Origin: DAONLM01 sp035406685
GTDB lineage: Bacteria > Spirochaetota > GWE2-31-10 > MWDO01
DNA length: 10,922 bases
Direction of reading: 5' to 3'
Assembly: GCA_035406685.1 (NCBI GenBank)
Contig: DAONLM010000097.1
Coordinates: forward strand, 1 to 10,922
Made by a program: the position numbers and the translations under genes
The notes under the pieces: generated by a model
Database searches by the model: none
Seen by the model: the letters and a program-made list of their open reading frames with translations, nothing else
What the model was told of the DNA's origin: nothing
Part shown: piece by piece, positions 1 through 7,144 of the stretch
Layout of the letters: the number at the start of each line of letters is the position of its first letter
How positions within the stretch are numbered: the first letter of the stretch is position 1

Positions 1-35
1 ATAAATATCAAAATATAAATTTTTTGAAAAGATAT

Positions 36-70
36 TTTTTGCCTAAAAATAAAATGGCACCCCTATAATA
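36..70 (-). repeat. Copy C of a conserved AT-rich upstream element (minus orientation)
   Basis: Read on the minus strand this contains TATAGGGG followed by TGCCATTTTATTTTTAGGCA and an A-run. Nearly the same string occurs at 10857-10887 (one base missing and one changed) and, more diverged, at 7091-7121, both on the plus strand. TGCC and GGCA can pair around a 12-base AT loop. This copy points out of the window, so any gene it serves is off the left edge. After the core, the downstream part does not match the TTGTAAAGGATT seen behind the other two copies. The repetition is seen directly; a leader or regulatory role is inference. Confidence 0.6.
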
Positions 71-96
71 TATTTTTCTGGAAAAGTTTTTGACAA
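67..96 (-). promoter_or_regulatory. Probable sigma-70 promoter directed out of the window
   Basis: On the minus strand TTGTCA (91-96) is followed by an 18-base spacer and TATATT (67-72). Transcription would begin near the GGGG at 60-63, so the RNA would start with the conserved TGCC...GGCA element. The -35 box overlaps the -35 box of the frr promoter on the other strand, so the two promoters could compete. No target gene is visible. Confidence 0.45.
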
Positions 97-118
97 ACAA
101 AAAAAAATTTAGTATATT
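90..118 (+). promoter_or_regulatory. Sigma-70 promoter of the frr-uppS-cdsA-dxr operon
   Basis: TTGACA (90-95), a 17-base spacer and TATATT (113-118) match the housekeeping consensus in all but one position. Transcription would start near 125 and leave a leader of roughly 90 bases before frr. The early leader has a 6-base inverted repeat, CTCTTA (120-125) with TAAGAG (145-150), of unknown meaning. frr therefore appears to have its own promoter here rather than relying on an upstream rpsB-tsf-pyrH unit. Confidence 0.75.
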
Positions 119-217
119 ACTCTTAATTAATTCTATTAGTAAACTAAGAGAATATCTCATGTGACTTTAATCATTAAAATAAAAAAGAAAACTTTTTTTG
201 AAATAAAGGGGTAAAAG

Positions 218-775
218 ATGATTAATAAGGTAAAAGATAGCTTTAATGAAAAGGCCAAAAAAAGCATTGCAAGTTTTATTGAACAATTAAAAAAAATGAG
301 AACCGGAAGGCCAAGTGTTAATATTCTTGATAATGTAATGGTAGACTATTATGGTGCTCCTACTCCATTAAATCAGACAGCATCTATTTCTGTTCAGGAT
401 GGTAGAACAATTCTTGTTCAGCCCTGGGATAAGACAATGTTAAAAAATATTGAGAAGGCAATATTTAAGGCAGAATTAGGTCTTACTCCATCAAGTGATG
501 GTAATGTTATCAGGATTAATGTCCCCCCTCTTACAGAAGAGACAAGAAAAGAGATAGTAAAAGAGGTGAAAAATATTGCAGAACAGGTAAGGGTTGCTAT
601 AAGAAATTTAAGAAGAGACGCTAATGAATCAATAAAAAAACTTTTGAAGGATAAGCAGATTACAGAAGATCAGGAAAAACATGCTCTTGATGAAATTCAG
701 AAACTAACAGATAATTATATTAAAGAGATCAATACTATTTGTGAGAAAAAGGAAAAAGAAGTACTTGAAGTATAA
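218..775 (+). CDS. frr: Ribosome recycling factor
   Basis: The product is 185 residues, the normal length for RRF, which works with EF-G in the cytoplasm to split the post-termination ribosome. The whole protein fits the family. It has an N-terminal helix, then MRTGRPSVNILD (about 27-38), the beta-domain stretch with YYGAPTPLNQ and QPWDK, and the long helical return with PPLTEETRKEI and the conserved RNLRRDAN region (about 129-136). The ATG start is preceded by AAAGGGG at 205-211, a good ribosome binding site. It is the first gene of a five-gene operon. The reading frame of uppS opens before this one closes, so the two are probably translationally coupled. Assignment is secure. Confidence 0.97.
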   Translation: MINKVKDSFNEKAKKSIASFIEQLKKMRTGRPSVNILDNVMVDYYGAPTPLNQTASISVQDGRTILVQPWDKTMLKNIEKAIFKAELGLTPSSDGNVIRINVPPLTEETRKEIVKEVKNIAEQVRVAIRNLRRDANESIKKLLKDKQITEDQEKHALDEIQKLTDNYIKEINTICEKKEKEVLEV

Positions 776-1472
776 TGAAATTGATACTAAGAATATTAAA
801 CATCTCTCTGTTATAATGGATGGGAATGGTAGATGGGCTAAAAAACAAGGACTACCAAGAACTGCGGGACACAGTGCAGGAGTAGAAAAAGCAAGAGAGA
901 TTGTTTTATTTACAAAAGAGTTAAAGATTCCTTATCTTTCTTTGTATACCTTTTCTAAGGAAAACTGGAAAAGGTCAATGGATGAGGTCTCTTTTTTAAT
1001 GAATCTTATTGTCAGTCATTTTGAAAAGGAATTTCAATTTTATATTGATAATAGAATTAAGATCATTCATCTTGGTGATAAGAATGGTTTACCAGAAAAA
1101 GTTTTAAATGCTATCTATAAAGTAGAAGAGGATACAAAAAATTTTGATTCAATAACTTTGTTACTTGCTATAAATTATTCAGGTAAGTATGATATTATTC
1201 AGGCTGTTAATAGAATAATTAAGGATGGGGTGAATGGAGAAATTACAGAAGATATTTTTAAGAATTATCTTTTGACAAAGGATATTCCTGATCCAGATTT
1301 GATAATAAGGACTGGTAATGAATTTAGAATAAGTAACTATTTTTTATGGCAGGCTGCATATACTGAATTTTATATATCAGATAAAAATTGGCCAGATTTT
1401 ACAAAAGAGGATATGATAGAAGCAATTAATAATTATAACAATAGAGAGAGAAGATTTGGAGGAGTAAAATGA
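741..1472 (+). CDS. uppS: Undecaprenyl diphosphate synthase (cis-prenyltransferase)
   Basis: This enzyme adds cis-isoprenyl units from IPP to farnesyl-PP to make the C55 lipid carrier for cell-wall synthesis. Family motifs are clear: IMDGNGRWAKKQG with catalytic Asp27, then PRTAGHSAG, LYTFSKENWKR, and the C-terminal IIRTGNEFRISNYFLWQAAYTEFY with Arg190, Arg196 and Glu209. The usual TSGE reads TGNE here, a small change in the pyrophosphate-binding loop. The start is uncertain. The GTG at 741 lies inside frr and gives 243 residues. An in-frame TTG at 765 gives 235 residues and has AAAGG and AAAAG tracts upstream. There is no in-frame ATG before the catalytic motif. It overlaps cdsA by four bases (ATGA). 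Confidence 0.95.
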   Translation: MRKRKKKYLKYNEIDTKNIKHLSVIMDGNGRWAKKQGLPRTAGHSAGVEKAREIVLFTKELKIPYLSLYTFSKENWKRSMDEVSFLMNLIVSHFEKEFQFYIDNRIKIIHLGDKNGLPEKVLNAIYKVEEDTKNFDSITLLLAINYSGKYDIIQAVNRIIKDGVNGEITEDIFKNYLLTKDIPDPDLIIRTGNEFRISNYFLWQAAYTEFYISDKNWPDFTKEDMIEAINNYNNRERRFGGVK

Positions 1473-2395
1473 CAAATTTTACCAAAAGACTCATATTAAC
1501 ACTCGTCGCTGTCCCAATTGCTATTTTTATATTATTCTGGCCAATGGATACTCATATATTTGTCTTTATTATATTCTGGATTTTAATTACTATTTTAGGA
1601 AGTTATGAGATAAATTCTTTAATATATCATAAAGGTATAAAGGTAAAGAGATACTATCTTCCAATAATTAATAGCTCCATATTGATTGCCTCTTATCTTT
1701 ATGCAAATAATTTTTTTAATATTCAGAATTTTAAACTATATTGGATTTTTTTTGCCATATATATAATTACTATTATCTCATCTATCTATGCACGAGATAT
1801 TTTTAAGCAGGACCTTACCTACTCTTTTGAAAAGATGTCATATACATTATTTGGAATGTTATATATCGGTATTCCATCATTTTTTATGCCTTTTATTTTT
1901 AATATAAGTAAAAACCCTAAAAATCCGATTCCTATATTTTATAATATTGATTCCACTGGAACACTAACAGGGTCTCTCCTTGCTCTATTTTTTATAGTTC
2001 TGGTCTGGTCAAATGATATTTTTGCATATGTATTTGGAATGGCTTTTGGTAGAAATAATGTTATAAAACTTGCAGCAAGCCCAAAAAAAAGCTGGGCTGG
2101 ATATATAGGGGGATATCTTTCCACTTTTGTATTTGTTACGATATTCTATTTTCTTTTTGATAGATTCATTAAATTTGATATATGGTTTTACTTTGGCTTA
2201 CCATTTATTACAGGTATTCTTGTGCCTATAGGCGATCTTGTCGAATCTGTTGTAAAAAGATCGGCAAATGTAAAAGATTCTGGAAATATTATTGCCGGAA
2301 GAGGTGGCATTCTTGATTCTGTTGATACGATTCTATACCTTTTGCCAATATACTTTTTATTAATCCAACTCTACTTTGCCATTAAGAGTCTATGA
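1469..2395 (+). CDS. cdsA: Phosphatidate cytidylyltransferase (CDP-diacylglycerol synthase)
   Basis: This integral membrane enzyme converts phosphatidic acid and CTP to CDP-diacylglycerol, the branch point for phospholipids. The 308-residue product is strongly hydrophobic, with about eight predicted membrane segments. It carries the family landmarks WSNDIFAYVFGMAFGR, SPKKSWAGYIGG, GDLVESVVKR, and the C-terminal signature from about 260 to 286 ending GRGGILDSVD. The classical signature has HGG and DRxD; here those positions are Arg278 and Ser284. I recall similar variants in some bacteria, so this is not evidence of inactivity. The start overlaps the uppS stop as ATGA, and GGAGG at about 1458-1463 lies just upstream. 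The stop overlaps dxr the same way. Confidence 0.95.
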   Translation: MTNFTKRLILTLVAVPIAIFILFWPMDTHIFVFIIFWILITILGSYEINSLIYHKGIKVKRYYLPIINSSILIASYLYANNFFNIQNFKLYWIFFAIYIITIISSIYARDIFKQDLTYSFEKMSYTLFGMLYIGIPSFFMPFIFNISKNPKNPIPIFYNIDSTGTLTGSLLALFFIVLVWSNDIFAYVFGMAFGRNNVIKLAASPKKSWAGYIGGYLSTFVFVTIFYFLFDRFIKFDIWFYFGLPFITGILVPIGDLVESVVKRSANVKDSGNIIAGRGGILDSVDTILYLLPIYFLLIQLYFAIKSL

Positions 2396-3573
2396 AAAAT
2401 ATCTCAGTACTTGGTATTACTGGTTCAATAGGTCATTCTACTTTAAAGGTTCTTGATAATTATAAAAAAGATTTTAATTTAATTTCTATTTCTACTCATA
2501 GTAATGTAAAAAATTTATTAAAGTTAATAGATATATATAAACCAGAATTTGCTGTTGTTTCTGATAGAGCGTCAATGTTTGATTATTTTGGAGAGTATGA
2601 AAAGAATTACAATAATATCAAGATATATAGCGGAGAGGATGGATTATATAAAATCTGTTCTGACAGAAGAAACAATATTATTGTAAATGCCATTTCTGGT
2701 AAGTCTGGATTAATTCCTTCTTATAACATTCTTACTAATGGAATAGATCTTGCCCTTGCAAATAAAGAAAGCATTGTCTGTGCTGGGCCTATTTTAAAAG
2801 AGATTGCTAAAAAAAATGGTTGTAACATTATCCCAATCGACTCTGAGCATTCTGCTATTTTTCATCTGTTAAGAAATAGAGATAAGAATGAAATAGAGAA
2901 GATTTACCTCACTGCTTCTGGTGGACCTTTTTTTAGAATTGAAAAAAAGGAGTGGCATAAAATAACTGTTAAAGAGGCATTGAATCATCCTACATGGAAA
3001 ATGGGAAACAAGATTTCTATTGATTCAGCAACAATGGCAAATAAAGGACTTGAGGTAATAGAGGCAGAAAGGCTTTTTGATATCTCTTATGATAAAATAA
3101 ATGTCTTGATTCATCCTCAATCTCTGATACATTCCATGATTGAGACAATTGATGGGGAAATATATGCTCAAATTGGGCCAAATGATATGGCTATACCTAT
3201 TCAGAATGCTTTATTTTATCCAGAAATAAGATATAATTCTTTTAATAGATTTAATTTTAATAGAATTGTCACACTCGAGATCTTTCCAGTTGATCTAAAA
3301 AAGTTCAGGATGCTTGATTTTGCTTTTTACTGTGGAAAGAAGAGCGGAGTATATCCAGCTTTTTATAATTTTATTAATGAGATATCTGTAAATCTTTTTC
3401 TTAATGAAAAAATTAAATTTACCCATATTGAGGAAATAATGGAAGAGAGCCTTGAAAATTTTGAAAAAGAAGATTTTCTAAATAAAAATATTTTAACAAT
3501 GGAAAATATAAAAATTACAGAGGATCTGGCTAACAATATTTGTGAAAAGTTATATGATAAATTTAAAAAATAG
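2392..3573 (+). CDS. dxr: 1-deoxy-D-xylulose 5-phosphate reductoisomerase
   Basis: DXR makes 2-C-methyl-D-erythritol 4-phosphate with NADPH, the committed step of the non-mevalonate isoprenoid pathway. The 393-residue length is typical. Visible landmarks are the N-terminal nucleotide loop GITGSIG (8-14), ALANKESIVCAG (121-132), and the metal site IDSEHSA with Asp150 and Glu152. Also present are TASGGPF, the flap HPTWKMG (199-205), and DSATMANKGLE with Asn217, Lys218 and Glu221. All expected metal and substrate residues are present. It starts in an ATGA overlap with cdsA. Its product feeds the pathway that supplies UppS with IPP and FPP. In several bacteria the next gene is the site-2 protease rseP; here it is an unrelated gene. 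Confidence 0.97.
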   Translation: MKNISVLGITGSIGHSTLKVLDNYKKDFNLISISTHSNVKNLLKLIDIYKPEFAVVSDRASMFDYFGEYEKNYNNIKIYSGEDGLYKICSDRRNNIIVNAISGKSGLIPSYNILTNGIDLALANKESIVCAGPILKEIAKKNGCNIIPIDSEHSAIFHLLRNRDKNEIEKIYLTASGGPFFRIEKKEWHKITVKEALNHPTWKMGNKISIDSATMANKGLEVIEAERLFDISYDKINVLIHPQSLIHSMIETIDGEIYAQIGPNDMAIPIQNALFYPEIRYNSFNRFNFNRIVTLEIFPVDLKKFRMLDFAFYCGKKSGVYPAFYNFINEISVNLFLNEKIKFTHIEEIMEESLENFEKEDFLNKNILTMENIKITEDLANNICEKLYDKFKK

Positions 3574-4219
3574 GTTAACTTTATTTTTTTCATTACCATT
3601 TTATCCATCTGAAAGAAAAAACATGTTTTTACATGGTCATATATCTCTTGGTATTGAAGATAGAGTTTATCAGATATTTAACCCTTATCTTTTAAAATCA
3701 GACTTTCTTGTATCAATAATGCCAGTAGATGAATGGCTTTATAATGATTCCTCGTACTGGGTCGATAGAGACAAAAAATCAAAAACATATAGATATGTCC
3801 ATCTTTATAGAAAATCTGAATTAAAAAGAACCACAGTATTTTATTGCTCTTTTAAAGTAGAAAAGGAAACTATAGAAAAAGCAAATAGTTTTTTTTCAGA
3901 AATAGAAAAGCTATTTAAATATGGCAAATTGAAATTTAGAGTATTTAAGGACAATTGTTCTGGTTTAATAGCGGATTTCTTTTATAAAGAAAGATTGATA
4001 AAAAGAAATTTTTTTAACTTTATACCTTTTCTCTTTTTTAAAAAAGTTATTGTTACCTTATCTCATAAAAAAATAGATTTTGTTACTGGAATTTTATTTA
4101 AAGAAAAAAATATGGATTTTAATATTCATAACTTTTGTTGGCCATATATTTATAAACCAGAAAAAACAATTTTAAAATGGATAAAAAAATACAATTTTAT
4201 CGATAATATTGAAAAATAA
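3554..4219 (+). CDS. Uncharacterised protein, possible permuted papain-like (NlpC/LRAT-type) enzyme
   Basis: I do not recognise this gene. It is the last member of the frr operon and begins inside dxr. I prefer the ATG at 3554 (221 residues), preceded by GAAAAG; an in-frame GTG at 3542 would add four residues. The protein is basic and rich in Phe and aromatics, with no convincing signal peptide or membrane segment, although the stretch FFNFIPFLFFKKVIV is hydrophobic. Counted from the GTG, HGHISLGI (31-38) is followed about 105 residues later by FKDNCSGLIADFF (135-147). A His strand followed by an NC-containing helix is the order seen in circularly permuted papain-like hydrolases and transferases (YiiX, LRAT, DUF4105-like). 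This would make His33 and Cys139 the catalytic pair. That is inference from two short motifs. Confidence 0.7.
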   Translation: MINLKNRLTLFFSLPFYPSERKNMFLHGHISLGIEDRVYQIFNPYLLKSDFLVSIMPVDEWLYNDSSYWVDRDKKSKTYRYVHLYRKSELKRTTVFYCSFKVEKETIEKANSFFSEIEKLFKYGKLKFRVFKDNCSGLIADFFYKERLIKRNFFNFIPFLFFKKVIVTLSHKKIDFVTGILFKEKNMDFNIHNFCWPYIYKPEKTILKWIKKYNFIDNIEK

Positions 4220-4253
4220 ATTCTCCCCTATTGCAGATTATAATTTAGAATAG

Positions 4254-5192
4254 TTATTGAAAAATTTTATTTTTAAGATTTCTCTGTCCGTTTATAAAAT
4301 TTTTATAATCAAGAATTTTTTTGCCTTCCAATTGTAACATTTCCAATCTTAAAAGAGAGTCTTTTGTTTTAACAATAAGTCCTTTCTTTATATCGGCAAT
4401 AACAATCTCCCCGTTTTTATTATCTTTAAATTGAGAAAAATCGATCTCATTCTCTATTTTTGCTTTATAAATATTAACAACTTTATCATCAAGATGGGTA
4501 TGAGCAATAGGCCATTTTACAAATGCCCTTATTTTATTAAAAATTTCTCTACCAGATTCATTCGTCCAATCAATAAGCCCATCCTCTTTTTTAAACATTC
4601 TACAATAAGTGGCTTTCTCTTCATCCTGTGGTAAGGGTTTTATATTATCAAAGTAAGAGATAACTTCAACTATCATTTCACTCGCAAGAGTTTTTACAAG
4701 TTCTTCAATAGAATTTGCATCATCTTCCTCTTTTATCTCAAATTCTCTCTGCAATAAGATATCCCCACTATCAACTTTTAATGCCACCTTTTGAATGGTT
4801 ATCCCACTTTTTGTTTTGCCCTGTAAAATTGCGGTTTGAATAGGAGAAGGGCCTCTTAATTCTGGCAATAAGGAGGGATGAATATTTATCCCCCCAAATT
4901 TAGCCACATCAAAAAAATCTTTTTTTAATATAATTCCATAAGCAAATGTAACAAATATATCTGCAGAATATTTTTTTAGATCTTCTATCAATTCAGAAGA
5001 AATTTTTTCAGCCTTGTATAATTTTAGATTTAACTTTTCTGCTTCAATTGCTATAGGTGTAGGAACTGGTTTACTACTCCTTTTTAAAGGTTTATCTGTT
5101 TGAGTTAAAACAGCCACAACTTCAAAATTTTTATTTAGGTTCTGTAAAACCTCTACCCCTATATCTGATGTTCCTAAAAATAATATTCTCAT
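4254..5192 (-). CDS. fmt: Methionyl-tRNA formyltransferase
   Basis: Fmt transfers a formyl group from 10-formyl-THF to Met-tRNA(fMet) for translation initiation. The N-terminal Rossmann half starts RILFLGTSDIGVEVL and continues to TFAYGIILKK. The catalytic segment GGINIHPSLLPELRGPSPIQ carries Asn103 and His105, and VDSGDI follows with Asp141. The C-terminal OB-fold domain includes FCRMFKKEDGLIDW-like and KIRAFVKWPIAHT-like stretches. I start at the ATG at 5192 (312 residues), because GAGGG lies eight bases upstream of it. A longer reading from 5207 would place that Shine-Dalgarno sequence inside the gene. It lies 51 bases downstream of comM on the same strand, probably co-transcribed. It converges on the frr operon with only 34 bases between and no obvious terminator. 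Confidence 0.96.
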   Translation of the reverse strand: MRILFLGTSDIGVEVLQNLNKNFEVVAVLTQTDKPLKRSSKPVPTPIAIEAEKLNLKLYKAEKISSELIEDLKKYSADIFVTFAYGIILKKDFFDVAKFGGINIHPSLLPELRGPSPIQTAILQGKTKSGITIQKVALKVDSGDILLQREFEIKEEDDANSIEELVKTLASEMIVEVISYFDNIKPLPQDEEKATYCRMFKKEDGLIDWTNESGREIFNKIRAFVKWPIAHTHLDDKVVNIYKAKIENEIDFSQFKDNKNGEIVIADIKKGLIVKTKDSLLRLEMLQLEGKKILDYKNFINGQRNLKNKIFQ

Positions 5193-5200
5193 AAAGTTTT

Positions 5201-5205
5201 CCCTC
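5201..5205 (-). promoter_or_regulatory. Ribosome binding site deciding the fmt start
   Basis: On the minus strand GAGGG is followed by eight bases and ATG at 5192. The only alternative ATG (5207) overlaps this site and has no comparable sequence in front of it. The protein read from 5192 begins MRILFLGTS, as the family does. Confidence 0.7.
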
Positions 5206-5243
5206 ATTGAAGTTAATAACCAAAATTTTTAATTTTGTCAAAC

Positions 5244-6764
5244 TTACATAATTTCTGTGTCCAGTATTCTAAAACCAATTGCTCTATCAATATGATATTT
5301 TTCAATAAGCTCTTTTTTCTCAAGATCAGCAATTGTTCTTGCTATTCTTAGTATCTTATGACATGCTCTTGCTGTAAGTAGGTTTTGCTCCATAAAATTT
5401 TCGAGTGACTTTTCTGCATCTTCTGTCATTTTGCAATAAAAGGATATCTTTTCTGATGGAATTAAAGAATTTAATTTAAAATCTTCCATCCTGTATCTAA
5501 ATTCTTGAATATCTCTTGCCATTAGGACCTTCTCTTTTATTGCCTCTGATGATTCATTTTTTTCACCATTTATAAGATTCTTATAGTTGACTCTATCAAT
5601 TTGAAGTTGAATGTCTATTCTATCAATAAGAGGATTTTTTAATTTTCTTCTATATTTTTTTACCTCATTCATTGAACAATTACATATACCAGACTTTGTT
5701 CCAAAATACCCACAGGGGCATGGATTACATGCTGTAACAAGTAAAAAATCAGCTGGATATACGGCACAGCCGTTTCTTAAAGAGATATAGACCTCTTTTT
5801 TTTCAATTATTGTTCTTAATGATTGAAGAGTATCGTTTCTAAACTCCAGTAATTCATCAAGAAATAGTATTCCTTTATGTGCAAGACTCACTTCGCCGGG
5901 TAAAACTTTTGGACCACCTCCAACAATGGCACGAACACTAAAACTATTATGAGGAGATCTAAAAGGTCTTACTGTAACCCAATTATTCCCCTGAAGCATT
6001 GCTGCTATTGAATAAATTTTATTTATCTCAAAAATCTCTTCTTCTGTTAAATCTGGCATTATAGATGGAAGTCTACTTGCGCCCATTGTCTTTCCAGAGC
6101 CGGGTGGTCCTATTATCAACATATGATGAAGACCGGCTGCTGCTATTTTAAAAGCCTCTACCATCTCTTTTTGCCCCATTATATCCTGATAATCGCCATA
6201 ACTATTTTGCTTAAAAAAATAATTGAGCGAAAGAGTTTCTTTTTCACTCTGATTAATATTATTTACAAGTTTTTCTATCATATCATTGATAGATTCTGCT
6301 GCAATTATGTTTGAATGATTTAAAAATGCTATCTCATTAAAGTTTTCATAAGGTATAACGATTTTCTCAAAATTTTCTTTGATTGCTTCAAGCACCATTG
6401 GCAAAATTCCTCTGACCCATTTTATCTCTCCACTTAAATTCAATTCGCCAAAAAATGCTATTCTTTCTGTAATGTTTTGAAGATAACCGCATGCCTTTAA
6501 TAGAGCCACTGCAATAGCAAGATCATAATGAGTTCCTATTTTTATTGTCTCAGCAGGAGATAAATTTATTGTGACTCTCTTTACCGGAAACTCAAGTCCA
6601 CTATTTGAAATAGCAGGCCTAACCCTTTCTCTTGCCTCTTTAACTTCCTGAGACAAAAGACCTGTAACAAGAATAACAGGTAGCCCATTTTTAATGTCAA
6701 CCTCTACCTCCACAGGTGAACAGTTAAGCCCATTTCTTGAAAAAGTCCAACATTTACCAACCAT
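5244..6764 (-). CDS. comM: ComM/YifB family AAA+ ATPase (Mg-chelatase-like)
   Basis: The 506-residue length is typical of YifB/ComM. The N-terminal Lon-like domain (about 1-180) contains VEVEVDIKNGLPVILVTGL, VKEARERVRPAI and INLSPAE. The AAA+ core has Walker A GPPGSGKT (219-226), Walker B GILFLDEL (298-305) and the Mg-chelatase-type segment RPFRSPHN. A Cys cluster, CNPCPCGYFG to CNCS (346-363), could bind zinc. The C-terminal helical region has TARACHKILRIARTIADL. In Vibrio cholerae ComM is a branch-migration helicase that helps integrate incoming DNA during natural transformation. Homologues are widespread in bacteria not known to be competent, so the role here is open. An AAAGGAGG site precedes the ATG. 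It shares its upstream block with the divergent RHH gene. Confidence 0.95.
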   Translation of the reverse strand: MVGKCWTFSRNGLNCSPVEVEVDIKNGLPVILVTGLLSQEVKEARERVRPAISNSGLEFPVKRVTINLSPAETIKIGTHYDLAIAVALLKACGYLQNITERIAFFGELNLSGEIKWVRGILPMVLEAIKENFEKIVIPYENFNEIAFLNHSNIIAAESINDMIEKLVNNINQSEKETLSLNYFFKQNSYGDYQDIMGQKEMVEAFKIAAAGLHHMLIIGPPGSGKTMGASRLPSIMPDLTEEEIFEINKIYSIAAMLQGNNWVTVRPFRSPHNSFSVRAIVGGGPKVLPGEVSLAHKGILFLDELLEFRNDTLQSLRTIIEKKEVYISLRNGCAVYPADFLLVTACNPCPCGYFGTKSGICNCSMNEVKKYRRKLKNPLIDRIDIQLQIDRVNYKNLINGEKNESSEAIKEKVLMARDIQEFRYRMEDFKLNSLIPSEKISFYCKMTEDAEKSLENFMEQNLLTARACHKILRIARTIADLEKKELIEKYHIDRAIGFRILDTEIM

Positions 6765-6803
6765 AAAAACCTCCTTTAAAATTAGTAAAAATATTATTTT
6801 CTA

Positions 6804-6841
6804 AATATTAATCACAAAAATTCAGAAAAAATCCTTTACAA
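6804..6841 (-). promoter_or_regulatory. Shared 38-base upstream block, comM copy
   Basis: On the minus strand this reads TTGTAAAGGATTTT, ten variable bases, then TTGTGATTAATATT. It ends 39 bases before the comM ATG. I count 33 identical positions of 38 against the copy at 7145-7182. The fixed geometry suits a promoter (with TAATAT as a poor -10) or a protein-binding site. A sigma-70 -35 at the right distance would be GATTTT, which is poor. Confidence 0.6.
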
Positions 6842-6848
6842 TAAAACG

Positions 6849-6860
6849 TTGTATTTACAA
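6849..6860. promoter_or_regulatory. Perfect 5+5 palindrome, candidate operator
   Basis: TTGTA and TACAA face each other across two bases. On the minus strand TGTAAA recurs three times in this stretch, with starts 11 and 19 bases apart, the last being part of the shared block. This is about one and two helical turns, as in iterated binding sites, but short AT-rich matches arise easily by chance here. Confidence 0.3.
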
Positions 6861-6980
6861 ATATTTTACATTATTTTTTAAAAAAATGGTGAAATTTTGT
6901 TATCATGAGAAAAAAATATTTTTTTACCCTAACCTACTTCCCCTAAGGATACTGACATAAATTTATTTTTTTTGATTTTA

Positions 6981-7007
6981 AAAAAGTGTCTTAGAGAGGA
7001 CTTTTTA
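6981..7007 (+). terminator. Terminator-like hairpin inside the divergent region
   Basis: AAAAAGTGTCTT and AGGACTTTTT pair around the loop AGAG, with a GTCTT/AGGAC core, one mismatch and a following T-run. It resembles an intrinsic terminator, but no gene ends just before it. It could end transcription from the region on its left or act as an attenuator. The pairing is weaker on the minus strand because its G-U pairs become mismatches. Confidence 0.35.
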
Positions 7008-7090
7008 TATTCCAGAACCTTAAATTATTTTATAGTTTAAGAAAGTTTGTCACTTTTAAAAAAAATCCAAATATTTTTTCTTTATAGATG

Positions 7091-7121
7091 ATAATATGGG
7101 GCAATTTTATTTTTAGGTAAA
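7091..7121 (+). repeat. Copy B of the conserved AT-rich upstream element
   Basis: ATAATATGGGGC is followed by AATTTTATTTTTAGG and an A/T run. The core is identical to the copies at 10857-10887 (+) and 36-70 (-), but the TGCC/GGCA pairing is lost here. From AGG to the start of TTGTAAAGGATT is 27 bases here and 29 at the window end. The element and the 38-base block therefore form one extended unit in these two places. Confidence 0.6.
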
Positions 7122-7144
7122 TTTTTTTATTTTTTTTCTAAAAG

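Noticed and set aside
1939..2124. Minus-strand 61-codon frame within cdsA
   Set aside because: It is antisense to a well-conserved coding region and its product shows no family features.
6123..6314. Plus-strand 63-codon frame within comM
   Set aside because: It is antisense to conserved AAA+ sequence; its hydrophobic look comes from the AT-rich complement.
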